Assembly (NCBI RefSeq): GCF_026967805.1
Contig: NZ_JAPVBG010000002.1
Span: forward strand, 62,001 to 126,000
Length of the DNA: 64,000 bases
From: Blastococcus sp. VKM Ac-2987
GTDB lineage: Bacteria > Actinomycetota > Actinomycetes > Mycobacteriales > Geodermatophilaceae
Direction of reading: 5' to 3'
The position numbers and the translations under genes are program-made. This document shows, in pieces, positions 1-7,023 of the stretch. Numbering within the stretch: position 1 is the first letter of the stretch; each line of letters starts with the position of its first letter. A model generated the notes under the pieces. It worked only from the letters and a program-made list of their open reading frames with translations. It had not been told where the DNA came from and did not search any database.

Positions 1-965
1 GCCGGATCGCGCACAAGCACACCTCGCTGGGCATCACGCCCGGGCAGTACCAGGTCGTGCACGACAACCTGTTCTGGGCGATCGTCGACGTCCTCGGCGA
101 CGCCGTCACGCCCGAGGTGGCCGCCGCCTGGGACGAGGTCTACTGGCTGATGGCCCACGCGCTGATCAACCAGGAGCGCGGTCTCTACAGCGCCCGCGGG
201 GTGCGGCCGGACACCGTCTGGCGGCAGTGGGAGGTGGCGGAGAAGACCCGGGAGACCGACGACGTCGTCACCTTCCGGGTGCGGCGGGTCGACGACCGGC
301 TGGTCAAGACCTCGCTGCCCGGCCAGTACGTGACCGTGCGGCTGGTCATGGCCGACGGCGTCCGCCAGCCGCGGCAGTACAGCCTCACCCGGGCCGACGA
401 CGGCGAGCACCGCCAGTTCTCGGTCAAGCGCGTGCACGGCGGGGACAAGCCCGACGGGGAGGTCTCCACCCTGCTGCACGACTCCGTGGACGTCGGCGAC
501 CGGCTGGAGATGTCGGTCCCCTTCGGCGACGTCGTCCTCGACGACTCCGGGCGCCCGGTGGTGTTCGCCAGCGCCGGCATCGGGATCACCCCGATGGCCG
601 GGATGCTCTCGCACCTCGCGCACGCCGGCTCAGGCCTCGACGTCCGGCTGTGGCACGCCGACGTCGACGAGGCGTCGTGGGCGCTGCGGGAGCAGGTCGT
701 CGGTGACGTGCAGAAGCTGCCGAAGTCGTCGGTGCACGTCTGGTTCGAGCGGGGCGCCGAGTGCTCGCTGCCGGTCGACGGCGTGCACGCGGGGCAGATG
801 GACCTGTCCCGGGTGGAGCTGCCGGAGGGTGCGGTCTACTACCTCTGCGGCCCGCTGCCGTTCATGCAGGCCGTGCGCAGCGAGCTCATCGACCGCGGCG
901 TCCCGGCCAGGGACATCCAGTACGAGGTGTTCGGTCCCGACCTGTGGCAGGCCGACCTCGACTGA
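1..965 (+). CDS. hmp: Flavohemoprotein (nitric oxide dioxygenase), 5'-truncated by the window edge
   Basis: The reading frame is open from base 3 and its start lies outside the window. The visible part begins in the globin domain: KHTS and a following GQY carry the proximal haem-ligand region (the His of KHTS matches the F8 His of E. coli Hmp). A ferredoxin-reductase module follows: RQYSLT is the FAD-binding RxYSxT motif, GIGITPM is the NAD(P)H pyrophosphate loop, and CGPLPFM is the usual C-terminal NAD motif. The family oxidises NO to nitrate in the cytoplasm using haem, FAD and NAD(P)H. About 320 of the usual 400 residues are present. It converges on the OYE gene, and a strong hairpin separates them. 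An NsrR-type regulator, if any, would be upstream and cannot be seen. Confidence 0.95.
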   Translation, partial: RIAHKHTSLGITPGQYQVVHDNLFWAIVDVLGDAVTPEVAAAWDEVYWLMAHALINQERGLYSARGVRPDTVWRQWEVAEKTRETDDVVTFRVRRVDDRLVKTSLPGQYVTVRLVMADGVRQPRQYSLTRADDGEHRQFSVKRVHGGDKPDGEVSTLLHDSVDVGDRLEMSVPFGDVVLDDSGRPVVFASAGIGITPMAGMLSHLAHAGSGLDVRLWHADVDEASWALREQVVGDVQKLPKSSVHVWFERGAECSLPVDGVHAGQMDLSRVELPEGAVYYLCGPLPFMQAVRSELIDRGVPARDIQYEVFGPDLWQADLD

Positions 966-973
966 GCACCGGC

Positions 974-1014
974 GCGTGCACCCGCCGCGCCCCGAGGGCG
1001 CGGCGGGTGCACGC
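974..1014. terminator. Bidirectional hairpin terminator between hmp and the OYE gene
   Basis: A perfect 19-bp stem (974-992 with 996-1014) closes a 3-nt loop (CGA). It sits 9 bp after the hmp stop and 7 bp before the stop of the opposing gene. There is no U-tract, as is common in actinobacteria. Confidence 0.85.
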
Positions 1015-1020
1015 CGGCCG

Positions 1021-2100
1021 TCAGCGGGCGGCGGCCAGCGACGGGTAGTCGATGTAGCCCTCGGGCCCGGACGCGTAGAAGGTGAGCGGGTCGGGCTCGT
1101 TCTCGGGGTGCTCGCCCTGCCACCGCTCGACGAGGTCGGGGTTGGCCAGGACGGGGCGCCCGACGGCGACGGCCTCGGCGTGCGACTCGTCGATCAGCGC
1201 CAGCGCCTCCTCCCGGGTGGTGACCGTGCCGAAACCGCTGTTGGCGATCAGCGGCCCGCCGAACCGGCGGCGCAGCTCCTGCACCAGGTCGCCGGCAGGT
1301 TCCACGTGCAACACGCTCAGGTAGGCCAGGCCCAGCGGGCGCAGCCCGTCGACGAGCGCGCCGTAGGTGGCGAGCACGTCCTCGCGGTCGGTCTCCAGGG
1401 CGTCCTGGATGTTGTGCTCCGGCGAGATGCGGATGCCGACCCGGCCGGCGCCGATCGCCCCGGCCACGGCCGTGGCCACCTCGACGACGAAGCGGGCGCG
1501 GTTCTCCGGGCTCCCGCCGTAGACGTCGTCGCGCTGGTTGGACGCCGGCGACAGGAACTCGTGCAGCAGGTAGCCGTTGGCGGAGTGCAGCTCGACGCCG
1601 TCGAGCCCGGCCTCGACGGCCCGCACCGAGGCGGCGACGAGGTCGGCGATGGTGGCACGCGCCTCCTCGGTGGTGAGCGCGTGCGGCACCGGGAAGGGCT
1701 TCTTCACTCCCCCACCGATGTGCACCTCACCCCTGATGGCCAGCGCGCTCGGCGCAACCACCCGGGTGCCGGTGAGCTCCGGGTGCGAGACCCGGCCACC
1801 GTGCATGACCTGCAGGACGAGGCGGCCGCCGCGGGCGTGGACGGCGTCGGCGACCTTCCGCCAGCCCTCGGCCTGCTCGTCGGTGACGATGCCCGGCTGA
1901 CCGGCGAACGCGCGGGACTCGTCGTTCGGGAAGGTGCCCTCGGTGATGATCAGCCCGACACCGGCCCGCTGCTCGTAGTGCTCGACGACGATGTCTCGGG
2001 GGATGCCGGCGCGGCCGGAGCGCATCCGGGTCAGCGGGGCCATGACGACGCGGTTGGCCAGCTCGAGGTCACCGAGCCGGACAGGGGAGAACAGGTCCAT
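1021..2100 (-). CDS. Old Yellow Enzyme family alkene reductase (NADH:flavin oxidoreductase)
   Basis: A 359-residue TIM-barrel FMN enzyme. The N-terminus MDLFSPVRLG is typical of the NemA/OYE class, so I chose the ATG at 2100 rather than the GTG 15 bp upstream. The barrel shows HSANGYLLHEF, whose His and Asn (HxxN) bind the carbonyl of the substrate, followed by NQRDDVYGGS and ENRARF. The phosphate-binding strand is ANSGFG, then AVAVGRP. Family members reduce the C=C bond of enones, nitro-esters and quinones with NAD(P)H in the cytoplasm. The natural substrate cannot be read from sequence. It converges on flavohemoglobin, which fits a detoxification setting, but no shared regulation is visible. 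Confidence 0.93.
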   Translation of the reverse strand: MDLFSPVRLGDLELANRVVMAPLTRMRSGRAGIPRDIVVEHYEQRAGVGLIITEGTFPNDESRAFAGQPGIVTDEQAEGWRKVADAVHARGGRLVLQVMHGGRVSHPELTGTRVVAPSALAIRGEVHIGGGVKKPFPVPHALTTEEARATIADLVAASVRAVEAGLDGVELHSANGYLLHEFLSPASNQRDDVYGGSPENRARFVVEVATAVAGAIGAGRVGIRISPEHNIQDALETDREDVLATYGALVDGLRPLGLAYLSVLHVEPAGDLVQELRRRFGGPLIANSGFGTVTTREEALALIDESHAEAVAVGRPVLANPDLVERWQGEHPENEPDPLTFYASGPEGYIDYPSLAAAR

Positions 2101-2277
2101 GCCGGGCGCAACCACCCGCCGAGCGGCCGGGATTCCGCGGTGCGGCGATCATCACGCCGCCGCGGGGGACCCCCTCGACCTCGCGGTGGTGCAGCCGGCC
2201 TCGCGGTCGGCGGCGAGGCCGGCTACGTCCGCGGGCGGGTGACAGGACCGCGGGGTGGCGAGGGCGCTCCCGGCGGT

Positions 2278-4134
2278 TCAGCCGGCGAGGACGGCGTCGC
2301 GCTGGGCGATGCCGGCCAGCCGGGCGTACCGGCCGCCGAGCGCCAGGAGCTCCTCGTGCGTGCCCTGCTCGGCCACCCGCCCGGCGTCCAGGACGATGAT
2401 CCGGTCGGCGTCGCGCACGGTGGAGAGCCGGTGCGCGATGGTGATCGTCGTGCGGCCGCGGGCGGCCTCGTCGAGCGCGGCCTGCACCGCGCGCTCGGTC
2501 TCGTTGTCCAGGGCGCTGGTCGCCTCGTCGAGCACGAGCACCCGCGGGTCGCGCAGCAGCGTGCGGGCGATGGCCAGCCGCTGCTTCTCCCCGCCGGAGA
2601 ACCGGTGCCCGCGCGCACCGACGACCGTCTCGTAGCCCTCGGGCAGCGCGGCGATCACCTGGTGCACCTGGGCCCGGCGGGCGGCATCGACCAGCTCGGC
2701 GTCGGTGGCGTCGGGCCTGGCGTGCAGCAGGTTCTCCCGCACGGTGCCGTGCAGCAGGTAGGTCTCCTGGGAGACGACGCCGACGACGCGGGCGAGATCG
2801 GCCAGCGCCACCTCCCGGACGTCGATGCCGTCGATCAGCACCCGCCCGGAGGTGGGATCGTTCAGCCGCGCCACGAGCGAGGCCAGCGTGCTCTTGCCCG
2901 AGCCGGTCTCGCCGACCAGCGCGAGCGTCGCACCGGCCGGCACGGCGACGTCGACGTCGCTGAGCGCCGGGCGGACGCCGTCGGGGTAGGCGAAGCCGAC
3001 GTGCTCGAACCGCACGTCGCCGCGCACGGCGGCGGCGTCCAGCGGTACCGGGTCGGCGGGGTCGTCGATGTCGACGGGCAGGTCGAGGTACTCGAAGACC
3101 CGGCTGAACAGCGCCATCGAGGCGGTCAGCGAGACACCGATGTCCAGCAGCTGCATGAGCGGGCGGAACAGCGCGCCCTGCAGCGTGGTGAAGGCGACCA
3201 GGGTGCCGATGGTCATCCCGCCGGAGGTCGCCGGCAGCCCTGCGGCCAGGTAGATCAGCGCCGGGATGCCGGCGAAGACCACGCTCATCGTGGCCATCCG
3301 CCAGCGGCCGGCCAGCTGCGAGCGCACCTCGAGGTCGACCAGGAACTCCGAGGTGCCGGCGAACCGCTGCGACTGCGCCGGCCCCGCGCCCAGGGTCTTG
3401 CCGAGCAGGACGCCGCTGACGCTCAGCCCCTCCTCCACCTGCGAGTGCAGGTCGGCCAGGTGGCGCTGGCGCTGGGCGGTGATCGTGCGGCGCATGCGGG
3501 CCACCCGGCGGGTGAGCCAGACCGCCGGGGGCAGCACGACCAGCGACAGCAGGGACAGCCGCCAGCTCAGCACCGCCATGGCGACGACCGTCCCGATGAC
3601 CGTGGTGGCGCTGGAGGCGAACGACGTCGCGGTCGAGGTGACGACCGACTGCATGCTGCCGATGTCGTTCATCAGCCGCGACTGCACCTCCCCGCCCTTG
3701 GTGCGGGTGAAGAAGCCCAGCGACTGGCGTTGCAGGTGGGTGAAGACCGCCGTCCGCAGGCGGTGCATGACCCGCTGCCCGACGGTGGTGGACAGCCAGG
3801 TCTGGACGACGCCGAAGACCGACGTCACCACGGTGACGGCGAGCATCCCGCCGACGGCCCAGAGCAGCAGCGCGACGTCCTGCTCGGGAATCGCCTCGTC
3901 GATGACCAGCCGGATGAGGAAGGGGGTGGCCAGCGCGACCGCCGAGGACGCCACGATCAGGGCCACCACCACGGCCAGCTGCCACCGGTAGGGGCGGAAC
4001 AGCGCGGCCACGCGGCTCCAGCGGACGGGGGACCGGTCGAGCTGGGCGCGGTCGGCGGGGTCGGGCCTCCGCCCACCACCGCCGCCGCCACCGGGGCCGC
4101 CGCCCCGGCCGCCGCCCCGGCCGCCCGTCATCAT
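2278..4134 (-). CDS. ABC exporter, fused permease and ATPase
   Basis: A 618-residue half-transporter. The Gly/Arg-rich N-terminal 25 residues are low complexity. Six membrane helices (about 45-320) form the exporter permease. The ATPase domain (about 370-610) has Walker A GETGSGKST, Q-loop VSQETYL, signature FSGGEKQRLAIART, Walker B VLVLDEATSALD and the H-loop TIAHRLS, so it should be catalytically competent. Such half-transporters dimerise to export drugs, lipids or peptides; the substrate is unknown. Its promoter region carries the palindromic operator at 4167-4192. A close variant of this operator lies in front of the marR-type gene at 5118, so MarR-controlled drug or stress efflux is the best inference. 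Two ATGs at 4134 and 4131 are possible starts. Confidence 0.93.
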   Translation of the reverse strand: MMTGGRGGGRGGGPGGGGGGGRRPDPADRAQLDRSPVRWSRVAALFRPYRWQLAVVVALIVASSAVALATPFLIRLVIDEAIPEQDVALLLWAVGGMLAVTVVTSVFGVVQTWLSTTVGQRVMHRLRTAVFTHLQRQSLGFFTRTKGGEVQSRLMNDIGSMQSVVTSTATSFASSATTVIGTVVAMAVLSWRLSLLSLVVLPPAVWLTRRVARMRRTITAQRQRHLADLHSQVEEGLSVSGVLLGKTLGAGPAQSQRFAGTSEFLVDLEVRSQLAGRWRMATMSVVFAGIPALIYLAAGLPATSGGMTIGTLVAFTTLQGALFRPLMQLLDIGVSLTASMALFSRVFEYLDLPVDIDDPADPVPLDAAAVRGDVRFEHVGFAYPDGVRPALSDVDVAVPAGATLALVGETGSGKSTLASLVARLNDPTSGRVLIDGIDVREVALADLARVVGVVSQETYLLHGTVRENLLHARPDATDAELVDAARRAQVHQVIAALPEGYETVVGARGHRFSGGEKQRLAIARTLLRDPRVLVLDEATSALDNETERAVQAALDEAARGRTTITIAHRLSTVRDADRIIVLDAGRVAEQGTHEELLALGGRYARLAGIAQRDAVLAG

Positions 4135-4166
4135 CTCGCTGATGTCGCCACCTCCGTCCCGATTGC

Positions 4167-4192
4167 TGAGGTTACCTCACCGTGCGGTAACC
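4167..4192. promoter_or_regulatory. Palindromic operator upstream of the ABC exporter (probable MarR site)
   Basis: TGAGGTTACCTCA (4167-4179) is a perfect palindrome around a central T. Overlapping it, GGTTACC (4170-4176) and GGTAACC (4186-4192) form a second inverted repeat with a 9-bp spacer. The left block is repeated exactly at 5066-5078 upstream of the marR-type gene. It lies between the divergent exporter (start 4134) and membrane-protein gene (start 4326), so it could control either. Confidence 0.7.
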
Positions 4193-4325
4193 ACTCTTCT
4201 TCCGCCGCTCTTCCCGGGCGGGGCTGCACATGTCCATCGGGTGACGTTCCGCCGTCGAGGGCGGCCGCGCGGCGGAGAGGGGGCAGGGAGAGGTGACCGC
4301 CGCTACCGATCAAGGACTCTTCCCC

Positions 4326-4964
4326 ATGACGCAGACCCCTCCGCACGGCGCCACCAGAGTGGCCGAGGACGACAAGCGGACGCTCTGGCCGTGGCTGCTG
4401 CTGGCGGCCCTCATCGCCGCGCTGCTCGTCTGGTGGCTCGTCGCCGCGCTGACCGGTGACGACGACGCCGACGTCGACACCGACGCGGCGCCCGGCACGA
4501 CCACCACCGAGGTCACCGAGACGACCGAGGCCACCGAGACCACCACGGAGGCCGACCCCACGGACGGGGCTCCGGCCTCGCCGACCGCCGCGGCCGTGGC
4601 CGTCCCGGGCGCCGTCCTCGTCGGCGACCTCGACGCGCTCGCCCCGGACGTCGACCTGAGCGCCAACCTCGACCAGCCGGTCGAGGCCGACACCGTGCAG
4701 GTCCAGGAGGTCGTGGCCGACGAGGCGTTCTACGTCGGCCCGGAGGCCGGGCAGACGATCCTCGTCCGGCTGCAGAGCTTCGCCGGCGGGGACGCCCCCG
4801 AGTCGCCCTTCGAGGTCGAGGCGGGGGACACGGTGAGCTTCACCGGCGCGCTCCAGCAGGTGGACGACGAGTTCCTCTCCGAGCTGCGGCTCTACGACGC
4901 CTCGGAGGAGCTGACGACCGGCGACTTCTACGTCCAGGTGGAGGACATCACCCTGGCGCAGTGA
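4326..4964 (+). CDS. Single-pass membrane protein with extracytoplasmic domain, unknown function
   Basis: A 212-residue protein that I do not recognise. A short charged N-terminus is followed by one hydrophobic helix (WPWLLLAALIAALLVWWLV, about residues 20-38), with no lipobox. Next comes an acidic Thr/Glu linker (TTTTEVTETTEATETTTEA, about 57-76) and a globular C-terminal domain of about 120 residues rich in Asp/Glu, presumably outside the membrane. I chose ATG 4326 because AAGGA stands 9 bp before it; an upstream GTG at 4293 is possible. It lies between the exporter and its presumed regulator and may share their stress response, but nothing links it biochemically. Confidence 0.75.
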   Translation: MTQTPPHGATRVAEDDKRTLWPWLLLAALIAALLVWWLVAALTGDDDADVDTDAAPGTTTTEVTETTEATETTTEADPTDGAPASPTAAAVAVPGAVLVGDLDALAPDVDLSANLDQPVEADTVQVQEVVADEAFYVGPEAGQTILVRLQSFAGGDAPESPFEVEAGDTVSFTGALQQVDDEFLSELRLYDASEELTTGDFYVQVEDITLAQ

Positions 4965-4985
4965 CACCGCTCCACCCCCACCCGG

Positions 4986-5017
4986 CGACCCCCGGCCCGC
5001 TCGCGGACCGGGGGTCG
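4986..5017 (+). terminator. Hairpin terminator after the membrane-protein gene
   Basis: CGACCCCCGG (4986-4995) pairs perfectly with CCGGGGGTCG (5008-5017) across a 12-nt loop, 21 bp after the stop codon. Confidence 0.7.
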
Positions 5018-5065
5018 TCGCGGTGCACCTGCCCGCGGGTCCGCGGTGGGGGCGCCGATCGGTGC

Positions 5066-5091
5066 TGAGGTTACCTCATGATGTGGTAGCG
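5066..5091. promoter_or_regulatory. Operator upstream of the marR-type gene
   Basis: TGAGGTTACCTCA (5066-5078) is identical to the site at 4167-4179, and the next half-site GGTAGCG (5085-5091) is a decayed copy of GGTAACC. It lies just upstream of the -10 TACTGT (5106-5111), so bound repressor would block transcription of the regulator itself. Confidence 0.7.
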
Positions 5092-5105
5092 CCTCTTTGT
5101 TCGGC

Positions 5106-5111
5106 TACTGT
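5106..5111 (+). promoter_or_regulatory. Extended -10 element (TACTGT) of a leaderless promoter
   Basis: TACTGT ends six bases before the GTG at 5118, so transcription should begin at or next to the start codon. No Shine-Dalgarno sequence is present. Confidence 0.55.
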
Positions 5112-5117
5112 TCCCCC

Positions 5118-5534
5118 GTGGCGGACGACGGGACCGGCGAGCTGGGCGACCTGCTGATGCGGGTCGCCCGCACCCAGCGCCGTCGCTGGCGGGAGGCCCT
5201 CGCCCCCTGGGACCTCTCCCCGCACCAGGCCCGCGCCCTGCGGGTGGTCTGCGAGCGGGACGGCGTCCGGTTGTCCGACCTCGCCGAGTCGCTGCACATC
5301 GCCCCGCGGTCGGCGACCGAGGTGGCCGACGGGCTGCAGGAGCGCGGCCTGGTCGAGCGCAGCCCGGATCCCGGCGACCGCCGCGCGGTCCTGCTGCGCC
5401 CCACCGCCGCGGGCCGGCGGGTCCGGGCCGAGGTCGGGCGCGCCCGGACCGCCGACTCCGCGGACCTCTTCGCCCGGCTGGGGCCCGAGGACCGGGCGAC
5501 GCTGGCCCGGATCCTGCGCACGCTCGCCGACTGA
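5118..5534 (+). CDS. MarR family transcriptional regulator
   Basis: A 138-residue winged-helix protein of typical MarR length. The core reads LSPHQARALRVVCE, then LSDLAESLHIAPRSATEVADGL (recognition helix) and the wing RSPDPGDRRAVLLRPTAAG with the conserved DxRR motif. The GTG at 5118 is preferred because a -10 box sits six bases upstream, indicating a leaderless mRNA. An identical palindrome occurs upstream of this gene and of the ABC exporter, so it probably represses both and releases DNA when a ligand binds. The ligand is unknown. Confidence 0.9.
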   Translation: MADDGTGELGDLLMRVARTQRRRWREALAPWDLSPHQARALRVVCERDGVRLSDLAESLHIAPRSATEVADGLQERGLVERSPDPGDRRAVLLRPTAAGRRVRAEVGRARTADSADLFARLGPEDRATLARILRTLAD

Positions 5535-5720
5535 CCCGGCGACGGCGAGGTCGAGCTCTGCGCCACGATCGGCGCGCCCCCACCGGTCCGTGACCTACCG
5601 TGGCCAGGCTCCTCCCCGGTGGGAGGGAGCCGCGGTGGTCCACCGCCGCAGCCGGCCATCCCGCGCGGGTCCGCGGACGGGGGTCGGGCTACCCGTCCGC
5701 CGCCGTCCGGGGGAGGCCCG

Positions 5721-6284
5721 ATGATGGATCAGCTGGGGATCGACTGGCAGCGGGCCGGGCTGGTCGTCCTGTCCACCGTCGCCATGTACCTGCTGCTGGT
5801 GCTCTGCGTCCGGCTGGTGGGCCAGCGCAGCCTCGCCACCATGTCGAGCTTCGACCTCGGATGCGTCGTGGCGCTGGGCGCCGTGGTGGGCCGGACCGCA
5901 CTGCTGCTCGATCCCACCCTGGGCGTCGGGGTGGTCGCTCTGGGGACGCTGTTCGCGACGCAGGCGATCCTCTCCCTGCTCCGCCGGAACCGGTGGGCCG
6001 ACCGGCTGATGAACCGCCGCCCGGTGCTGCTCATGGCCGGGGACACCCCGCTGCGGGAGAACATGCGGGCCGCCCACGTCGCGGAGGACGAGCTGCGGCA
6101 GAAGCTGCGGCTGGCCGGGATCCGCAACCTCGCCGAGGTGCGCTGCGTCGTCCTCGAGCGCACCGGGGCGGTGAGCGTGGTGCGCCGGTCGGAGCCGCTG
6201 GACCCGTGGCTGTTCTCCGACGTGCCCGGCGCCGAGCGCCTCTGCGGGGCAGCGGAGCCCGACGCCCGGCGGACGTCGTCCTGA
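5721..6284 (+). CDS. DUF421 (YetF-like) membrane protein
   Basis: A 187-residue protein of the DUF421/YetF family. Three N-terminal membrane helices (about 12-100) contain LVGQRSLATMSSFDL, the signature region of the family. A small cytoplasmic alpha/beta domain follows (RRPVLLMAGDTPLRENM, then LRLAGIRNLAEVRCVVLERTG), ending in a polar tail. The Bacillus relatives influence spore and membrane phenotypes, but no biochemical activity is established. GGGAGG lies 4 bp before the tandem ATGs at 5721 and 5724. A -10-like TACCGT near 5596 could supply a leader of about 110 nt. It converges on the selenoprotein candidate, leaving only 3 bp between the two stop codons. Confidence 0.88.
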   Translation: MMDQLGIDWQRAGLVVLSTVAMYLLLVLCVRLVGQRSLATMSSFDLGCVVALGAVVGRTALLLDPTLGVGVVALGTLFATQAILSLLRRNRWADRLMNRRPVLLMAGDTPLRENMRAAHVAEDELRQKLRLAGIRNLAEVRCVVLERTGAVSVVRRSEPLDPWLFSDVPGAERLCGAAEPDARRTSS

Positions 6285-6287
6285 CCG

Positions 6288-6944
6288 CTACCGCTCCGGC
6301 GGGTGCTCGGCGCGCCACTCGTCGAAGGCGTCGAGGAACGACACCGCCATCCGGTGCTCGGCGCGCACCTCCTCCCGGTCCCGGTCGTCGCGCATCCGGT
6401 CGGTCAGCGCCAGGGTGTTGAACTTGATGGCGCGGAAGTAGGGGATGAACGAGCCGGGCGTGAAGGCCCGCTTCGACGGCCGGGGCTCGACGCCCTCCAG
6501 CGCCCACGGCGCGGGCTCCGGCAGCGCCGGGAGCCCCAGCCCCTCCAGGGCGGTCAGGAAGGGCTCGTCGTCGGTGCGGTCGGTGAAGTCCCGGGAGAGC
6601 TCGCGGAAGACCTCGGTGCCGTCCGGGGCGACGGCGACCACCAGCGGCCGGAAGATCGAGGCGTCCTCGTCCCAGGCGCCCAGGGGCCTGGCCAGCCGGG
6701 CGCCGTCGGGATCGCTCGCCCAGCGGAACGGGACGTGCCAGGTGCGGTCGAAGGCCAGCTGGACCTCCGGGGGGTCGACCGACGCGAGGACGACCTCGGT
6801 GCCCGCTGCGGCGAGCCGGGACAGTGACCGGGCCAGGCGGACCGCCTGGGCGCAGCAGTAGGGCTACCAGTCGCCCCGCAGGCCGATCAGGAGCAGGGCC
6901 GCGCGGTCGTCGGACCGCAGCGCGAGCAGGTCGGCGGTGTCCAT
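6288..6944 (-). CDS. Redoxin / peroxiredoxin-like protein with in-frame UAG at the catalytic position (probable UAG-encoded selenocysteine)
   Basis: Read from ATG 6944, the frame gives 26 codons, then UAG (6864-6866), then 191 codons to a final UAG. Around the first UAG the protein reads LLLIGLRGDW-x-PYCCAQAVRL. This is the thioredoxin-fold active site W-C-P-Y-C of AhpC/TSA-like redoxins with the first, nucleophilic residue encoded by UAG. All 26 upstream codons end in G or C and the downstream frame is intact over 191 codons, so it does not look decayed. Geodermatophilaceae are known to use UAG for selenocysteine, and a SECIS-like hairpin lies at 6833-6849. The product would be a 218-residue selenoenzyme reducing peroxides or disulfides. 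A -10 TACGGT six bases before the ATG indicates a leaderless mRNA. The alternative is a pseudogene or base error. Confidence 0.8.
6833..6849 (-). other. SECIS-like hairpin inside the redoxin gene
   Basis: On the minus strand CCAGGC and GCCTGG form a stem around GGTCC, and the closing G-C pair makes it a 7-bp stem with a GUC loop. The GGUC begins 20 nt after the UAG. In E. coli fdhF the comparable GGUC loop, contacted by SelB, begins about 18 nt after the UGA. The position and apical sequence fit a bacterial SECIS, but this is a judgement by eye. Confidence 0.6.
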
Positions 6945-6950
6945 CGACCC

Positions 6951-7017
6951 ACCGTAGGGAGCCGTTCCCGGCCGCGCGACCGGGCACAGGGGCGACGTCG
7001 GTGGTCCGGGCTACGGT
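6951..7017. promoter_or_regulatory. Divergent leaderless promoter pair (redoxin and AlkZ-like genes)
   Basis: On the minus strand TACGGT (6951-6956) ends six bases before ATG 6944. On the plus strand TACGGT (7012-7017) ends six bases before GTG 7024. The two -10 boxes are identical and face away from each other within 79 bp, so the genes could be co-regulated from this gap. Confidence 0.6.
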
Positions 7018-7023
7018 CCCCTC

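Noticed and set aside
703-4296. A 1197-residue plus-strand frame covering the OYE and ABC genes
   Set aside because: It is antisense to genes with intact catalytic motifs and has only low-complexity, Gly/Arg/Ala-rich sequence; such shadows are routine at this GC content.
4131-4967. A 278-residue minus-strand frame opposite the membrane protein
   Set aside because: The plus-strand gene has a ribosome binding site, membrane helix and normal codon use; the reverse frame is Gly/Arg/Val low-complexity.
6264-6290. Read-through of the terminal UAG of the redoxin gene
   Set aside because: No SECIS-like stem with a GGU loop lies at the right distance, and the extension would run antisense into the DUF421 gene without a domain.
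6291-6641. A 117-residue hypothetical protein as the only product of this locus
   Set aside because: It lacks the whole N-terminal redox motif. The frame continues without interruption to the UAG and then to a good start at 6944, so the short form is an artefact of reading UAG as stop.
6864-6866. UAG as a simple nonsense mutation (pseudogene)
   Set aside because: Not excluded, but judged less likely. The UAG is exactly at the catalytic position, the rest of the gene is undamaged, a SECIS-like hairpin follows, and the lineage is known to use UAG for selenocysteine.
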